Of a DNA stretch of 18,328 nucleotides, positions 14,982 through 18,328 are shown piece by piece (position 1 is the stretch's first letter; the number at the start of each line of letters is the position of its first letter). The DNA is from JBMZCV01 sp049613665 (GTDB taxonomy: Bacteria; Bacteroidota; Bacteroidia; Chitinophagales; UBA2359). Below the pieces are notes generated by a model. It did not search any database. It saw nothing but the letters and a program-made list of their open reading frames with translations, and was not told where the DNA came from. The position numbers and the translations under genes were made by a program. The stretch spans positions 1 to 18,328 of the forward strand of contig JBMZCV010000104.1 of the NCBI GenBank assembly GCA_049613665.1, read 5' to 3'.

Positions 14982-15533
14982 ATGCAAATAGTCAAAGCAT
15001 TTTTTTTAGTCGCTGTATTAGCCTTATGTGTTGGTCAAAATGCGATGGCACAGAAAAAAGAGAAAAAGAAAAAGTCAAAAACAGAGAACTTGCAAGAAGG
15101 AGAAGAATTGAGTTTCGGAATGCCTATCAGCGAATTTCCATTGCCGCCAAATCAAGAAACAGCAACGGCTTTGGTCAATTATCAGCTCGATAACATGGGT
15201 TTGAATGCAGGCAAAAACGATATTCATTATGATGAAGCAACAGATGTAAAAATGTATGCTTACTACAATCCTCATTGTCAAAAATATACTTTGTATGCGG
15301 CTTTTAAAGAAACAGGCAAGGAAATTCCAATAAAAGTAGAACCATTTTTGGAACACCCTGGGTGCATTTATGCAACTGTTGGCGATGATTGGGTAAATGT
15401 TTTGTGTTCCGACAAGTTTCGCTATGCCGAAGCAGAAGAAGTGCGAAAAACAGAAGGTGGCGACTTGTTTAAATATCCAAAAGGAAAAAAACAAGAACAA
15501 AAGAAAGAAAAAAGTGGTGATATTGCGAAATAA
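14982..15533 (+). CDS. Secreted protein of unknown function with Lys-rich ends
   Basis: 183 residues. It starts with a type I signal peptide of about 24 residues (cleavage after AMAQ, no lipobox). The mature protein begins with a very basic stretch (KKEKKKKSK) and ends with another (KGKKQEQKKEKSG). In between lies a compact domain of about 110 residues with GMPISEFPLPPNQETA, paired Cys in NPHCQKY and HPGCIYA, and a third in VLCSDKF. I do not recognise the domain. The Lys-rich tails could bind acidic polymers or the cell surface, which is speculative. It has its own promoter upstream and a strong terminator downstream, so it is probably a single-gene unit. Confidence 0.82.
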   Translation: MQIVKAFFLVAVLALCVGQNAMAQKKEKKKKSKTENLQEGEELSFGMPISEFPLPPNQETATALVNYQLDNMGLNAGKNDIHYDEATDVKMYAYYNPHCQKYTLYAAFKETGKEIPIKVEPFLEHPGCIYATVGDDWVNVLCSDKFRYAEAEEVRKTEGGDLFKYPKGKKQEQKKEKSGDIAK

Positions 15534-15557
15534 AACCTAGTTTTTTCATATAAAATC

Positions 15558-15602
15558 AAAAAGGACTTGCTTTGTATTATATCAAAGCAAGTCCTTTTTT
15601 TT
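15558..15602. terminator. Strong bidirectional rho-independent terminator
   Basis: A perfect 17-bp stem (15558-15574 with 15583-15599, core AAGGACTTGCTTTG) has an 8-base loop, with T up to 15602 on the plus strand and a complementary A run on the other side. It lies between the convergent secreted-protein gene (ends 15533) and the hydrolase gene (stop at 15644) and can serve both. Confidence 0.92.
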
Positions 15603-15643
15603 GAAAAATAAGATGTTATGAAAAAAACTTAGAACTCAAAATT

Positions 15644-17836
15644 CTAATATCGAATCGCTGAAATACCAATCAAGCTGCTATTTTCCAAATAAAGATTAAA
15701 ATCTGAAATGGTTACATTGCCATTCAAATTCAAATCCGAATCATCATATTCATTTAAATGGCCTAAATCTAACAAATATTGATTGAAGTCTGCAACTGTT
15801 ACTGCACCATTTCCGTTAATATCGCCTGCCCACATCGCAAAAGTGCCGTTTGTCATTTCGCCTTGCTGGCCATTTCCAAAAGCTTGCGTTTCGGCAGTCG
15901 TAAAATCATAAGGCATCGCATTTGGAAGCATCATTGCTTGGCTCATCACATCTAAATGATTGCGGTGTCGCACAATGATATGGTAATCTGCCGCTATGCC
16001 TAGATTTGGAATACGCACGCCTTCATTGCCCTCTACATCATATACAAAACCATCGTTGTGAAGCAAACCTGCCGCACGTCCCACTATTTCGCCTGACAAA
16101 TCTTGCACTTCCAGCAGCACCCAATCTACGATATTACTGTTCGGATTATTCAAAATTTCTGTGCCAAAATAACTATAAGGTGGCCGATTATAAGGCTGTT
16201 CAAAAGGCAAATTATTTCCTAAATTGCTACTCATAATTTCGCCATCATACGCACCTTCCAAACAGACTTTTACTTTCGCTCGATAACATGGTGTATTGAA
16301 AATAATGGTTTCGCTGTACTCACTCGCTACTTCGCTGCTGCAAACTTCACGCACTTGCAATTCGTATATTGCACAAACTGCTAAGTTGCTCAAACTTATA
16401 AAAGCCTCAATACTTGCCATCGTTTGCCAAGCTGTTTCGCCTTGTATTCTATAATTTATTTCATAACTCACGCCCACAGAAGCGTTCCATGCGACATCAG
16501 CAGCCATTGTTTCGATATTTGTTACACCAATGTTTTGAGGCATATTTACAGATATAATACTCACATCTAAAGTTGCAAGTTCGCTTTCTACCGCATTTTT
16601 ATTGATTTCTCGCACCCAAATTTTGCCAACGCCATTTTCGTTCCAAAGCACTTCAATACTTGATTTTGTGTCATCGGCCGAAACAATCGTACCTCCCTCA
16701 ATTTCCCAACAATAATAAGATTCAGCATGATTTTCTACCTGATAAGTATAAGTATCGCCACCGCAAACGGCATTTTCGCCACTAACAATAGGCATTTCTG
16801 GCTGCATAAATCGAAACAAAAAGCTCGCAGATTTTTGACGAATGATCGTATCAGGCCCTTCATAAATCCAAGCTTCGTGTCCAATGCCATCAAAAACATA
16901 CTTTTCATTCATGATGCCTAAAGAATCTGCTTTTGCATGAATGAGGTTTGCACCATCAATAGCAGGAAAAAGAGCATCGGCACTAAAAGGCGAATTTTTA
17001 TCTACCGAAACAATATTGTCGTCGCCACCATGAAAAGAAATCACAGGCGGATCGTTTGCCGATTCCATCCATTCGATAGTACCTAAAGCTCCCCACATAT
17101 TTAGCACAACGGCTGGCTGTCCGCTAATATCATAAGGTGGCAAACCATATTCATTGGCAGCACATTCGATACAGCCCAAATCTGGCCAATCATTAAAAAA
17201 TTGAGGTACTTCGTAGCTGGCTGCCAAAATATCGGAATTTGCTCTTTCTTCTTCACTCACATAAGCAGCATGAAGTGCACTAATACCGCCTGCACTATCG
17301 CCACCTGCAAATACTAAATCTGGGTCGATGCCATAGTCTTCGGCATGAAAGCGAAAATACCTGATAGCAGCTTTTAGGTCTTGCGAACCTCTATAAATAG
17401 CTCGCACAGAAGACTCGACATTCAAAGGATTGAAGCCCAAACGGTAATCAATAGACGCAACGACATAGCCACGTTTTGCCATCGCTTCGGCATAGGCTAC
17501 TAACGGCCAAAAACGTTTGAAACCAGTAAGATAAGCACCACCAAAAGCCATCACAATCATCGGACGGTTGGTAAGCGTATCGCCTACTGGCTGATAAATA
17601 TCGAATTCGAGTTGTTGCAAAATGGAGCTATTTTCGCCCCAATAAATGTTTCCAACTTCAAATACTTCGCTACTTACCGCAACTGCTTCACCATAAATAT
17701 CAAGATTTCCGAGACGTTCAAATTCAAAAATTTCGTCGATATAACGTTTGTCAGTACAGCTTTCTGTTTGAGCAAAAAGGCTAGGAGCGTATAAAAAAAG
17801 GAGAAAAAAACAGAGAAAAGGCGTAAAGTTTTTCAT
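15644..17836 (-). CDS. Secreted modular alpha/beta-hydrolase (carboxylesterase-like) with PKD-like, FN3 and dockerin-like modules
   Basis: 730 residues. The signal peptide is about 23 residues (cleavage after LFAQ). The catalytic domain (~50-345) is an esterase/lipase-type alpha/beta-hydrolase: oxyanion region FGGAYLTG, nucleophile Ser181 in GGDSAGG, Asp273 in HGGDDNIV, His320 in GIGHEAW, so the triad is complete. A PKD-like domain follows (~350-430, CGGDTYTY ... YYCWEIEGGTI), then FN3 (~435-520). A ~140-residue domain (CLEGAYDG ... VDWVLLEVQD) is of a kind recurrent in secreted Bacteroidota proteins. Two dockerin-type calcium loops are at 672-683 (DINGNGAVTVAD) and 701-712 (DLNLNGNVTISD). 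No T9SS type A sorting domain is seen. It probably cleaves carboxylic esters outside the cell; the substrate is unknown. Its promoter carries the same operator as marR and fadI. Confidence 0.92.
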   Translation of the reverse strand: MKNFTPFLCFFLLFLYAPSLFAQTESCTDKRYIDEIFEFERLGNLDIYGEAVAVSSEVFEVGNIYWGENSSILQQLEFDIYQPVGDTLTNRPMIVMAFGGAYLTGFKRFWPLVAYAEAMAKRGYVVASIDYRLGFNPLNVESSVRAIYRGSQDLKAAIRYFRFHAEDYGIDPDLVFAGGDSAGGISALHAAYVSEEERANSDILAASYEVPQFFNDWPDLGCIECAANEYGLPPYDISGQPAVVLNMWGALGTIEWMESANDPPVISFHGGDDNIVSVDKNSPFSADALFPAIDGANLIHAKADSLGIMNEKYVFDGIGHEAWIYEGPDTIIRQKSASFLFRFMQPEMPIVSGENAVCGGDTYTYQVENHAESYYCWEIEGGTIVSADDTKSSIEVLWNENGVGKIWVREINKNAVESELATLDVSIISVNMPQNIGVTNIETMAADVAWNASVGVSYEINYRIQGETAWQTMASIEAFISLSNLAVCAIYELQVREVCSSEVASEYSETIIFNTPCYRAKVKVCLEGAYDGEIMSSNLGNNLPFEQPYNRPPYSYFGTEILNNPNSNIVDWVLLEVQDLSGEIVGRAAGLLHNDGFVYDVEGNEGVRIPNLGIAADYHIIVRHRNHLDVMSQAMMLPNAMPYDFTTAETQAFGNGQQGEMTNGTFAMWAGDINGNGAVTVADFNQYLLDLGHLNEYDDSDLNLNGNVTISDFNLYLENSSLIGISAIRY

Positions 17837-17878
17837 ATTTTCGTTTTGTTTTTTTTACAAATTATAAAAAAAGTGTTT

Positions 17879-17920
17879 CAAATTTACGAAAAACTAATTA
17901 TTTTTCAATGCTTACATTGC
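17879..17920 (-). promoter_or_regulatory. Hydrolase gene promoter with third candidate MarR operator
   Basis: On the minus strand GCAATGTAAGCATTG (17920-17906) differs by one base from the two operators in the fadI-marR gap; over 21 bases (17901-17921 against 11481-11501) 20 are identical. The final TTG is followed after 19 bases by TAAATTTG (17886-17879), an exact TAnnTTTG. The expected leader is about 35 bases to the ATG at 17836. Confidence 0.75.
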
Positions 17921-18025
17921 ATTTTTTTATACATCTGTTTTATGCTGTTGTATTTTAGCAAATTGTTTTATTTTTTTTAATGAAAGAAAACAATTTTAAG
18001 GAAAAAGAAAAACACAATGTTCAAA

Positions 18026-18056
18026 TTGATTTTTTACTCAAAACGATTTATATTTG
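18026..18056 (+). promoter_or_regulatory. Possible plus-strand promoter
   Basis: TTG (18026-18028), 20 bases, then TATATTTG (18049-18056) fits the Bacteroidota pattern. No plus-strand ORF follows within the window; only the hairpin repeat at 18094-18173 does. It may serve a gene beyond the right edge or an untranslated RNA, or be a chance match in AT-rich DNA. Confidence 0.35.
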
Positions 18057-18093
18057 TAGAAATAATAATTAAAAAGTGAGCTAAAAATAGAGT

Positions 18094-18173
18094 TTATTCA
18101 CAAAATTTTAGATAAGAAATAATAAAAGAATAAGGTAGTAAGCATTTTGAAAATGCCTACCACCTCGTTTTAC
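18094..18173. repeat. Palindromic repeat, hairpin copy 4, inverted relative to copies 1 and 2
   Basis: The stem is 18133-18148 with 18150-18165 (two A/C mismatches). The left flank and stem (18094-18164) match the reverse complement of 118-188 at about 87%, and the right end (18154-18173) matches the reverse complement of 31-50 exactly. It thus has both outer flanks of the left-end cluster but only one hairpin. The remaining bases to 18328 hold no gene or other structure I can support. Confidence 0.85.
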
Positions 18174-18328
18174 AACAAAATTTGCTAAAATTATGGAAAT
18201 GTAATATTCGCACTTATTCAATTATATTTTTATTTTCATATGTGTTTTTTTATGAATAACATCTAATGAAACCACAGCTATTCTCGCTTTGAAATAAGTG
18301 ATATATTACAAATTAATATTGATATATT

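Noticed and set aside
15075..15500. Minus-strand 141-codon ORF across the secreted basic protein gene
   Set aside because: Its Phe/Cys-rich composition is the complement of the Lys-rich plus-strand gene, which has a signal peptide, promoter and terminator.

Overview
The window looks like chromosomal DNA of an AT-rich member of the Bacteroidota. Three things point there: a type IX secretion (T9SS type A) sorting domain on a giant PKD-repeat protein, several promoters matching the Bacteroidota pattern TTG-N17-20-TAnnTTTG, and A/T-rich start contexts without Shine-Dalgarno sequences. The modular secreted proteins suggest a Cytophagia- or Saprospiria-like lineage, but the sequence alone does not settle the order. 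No rRNA, tRNA, CRISPR array, transposase or phage gene was seen.

Layout. Positions 1-670 hold no gene, only dispersed palindromic repeats and two terminators. Positions 671-5485 (minus) encode a secreted, T9SS-sorted protein of about 1600 residues with eight PKD-like repeats. Positions 5745-11366 (minus) hold a three-gene fatty-acid beta-oxidation cluster, in transcription order thiolase (fadI-like), fused enoyl-CoA hydratase/3-hydroxyacyl-CoA dehydrogenase (fadJ-like) and a VLCAD-type acyl-CoA dehydrogenase. A MarR-family regulator (11573-12025, plus) is divergent from it. Next come a hypothetical gene (12108-12611, minus), a lipoprotein with a TonB-C-like domain (12832-13875), a possible gene fragment (13929-14033), a second lipoprotein (14317-14811) and a secreted basic protein (14982-15533). 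A modular secreted alpha/beta-hydrolase (15644-17836, minus) follows. The right end (17921-18328) is gene-free and carries another copy of the left-end repeat.

How the genes work together. The acyl-CoA dehydrogenase, the hydratase/dehydrogenase and the thiolase supply the enzymes of one full turn of beta-oxidation. The fadI-marR gap has two identical inverted operator sequences (GCAATGCAAGCATTG), one per divergent promoter. A third, 14/15 identical, lies before the secreted hydrolase 6 kb away. In all three, the last TTG of the operator sits exactly 19 bases before a TAnnTTTG-like -7 element. I infer that the MarR protein represses itself, the beta-oxidation genes and the secreted hydrolase as one regulon, which would couple extracellular ester or lipid cleavage to fatty-acid breakdown. 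This is the most interesting signal in the window.

Two intergenic repeat families are also visible: a hairpin element present near both window ends in opposite orientations, and an ~80-bp element with ACATACTATTTTT arms. A third hairpin sequence lies between fadI and fadJ and recurs, in part, at the left end.
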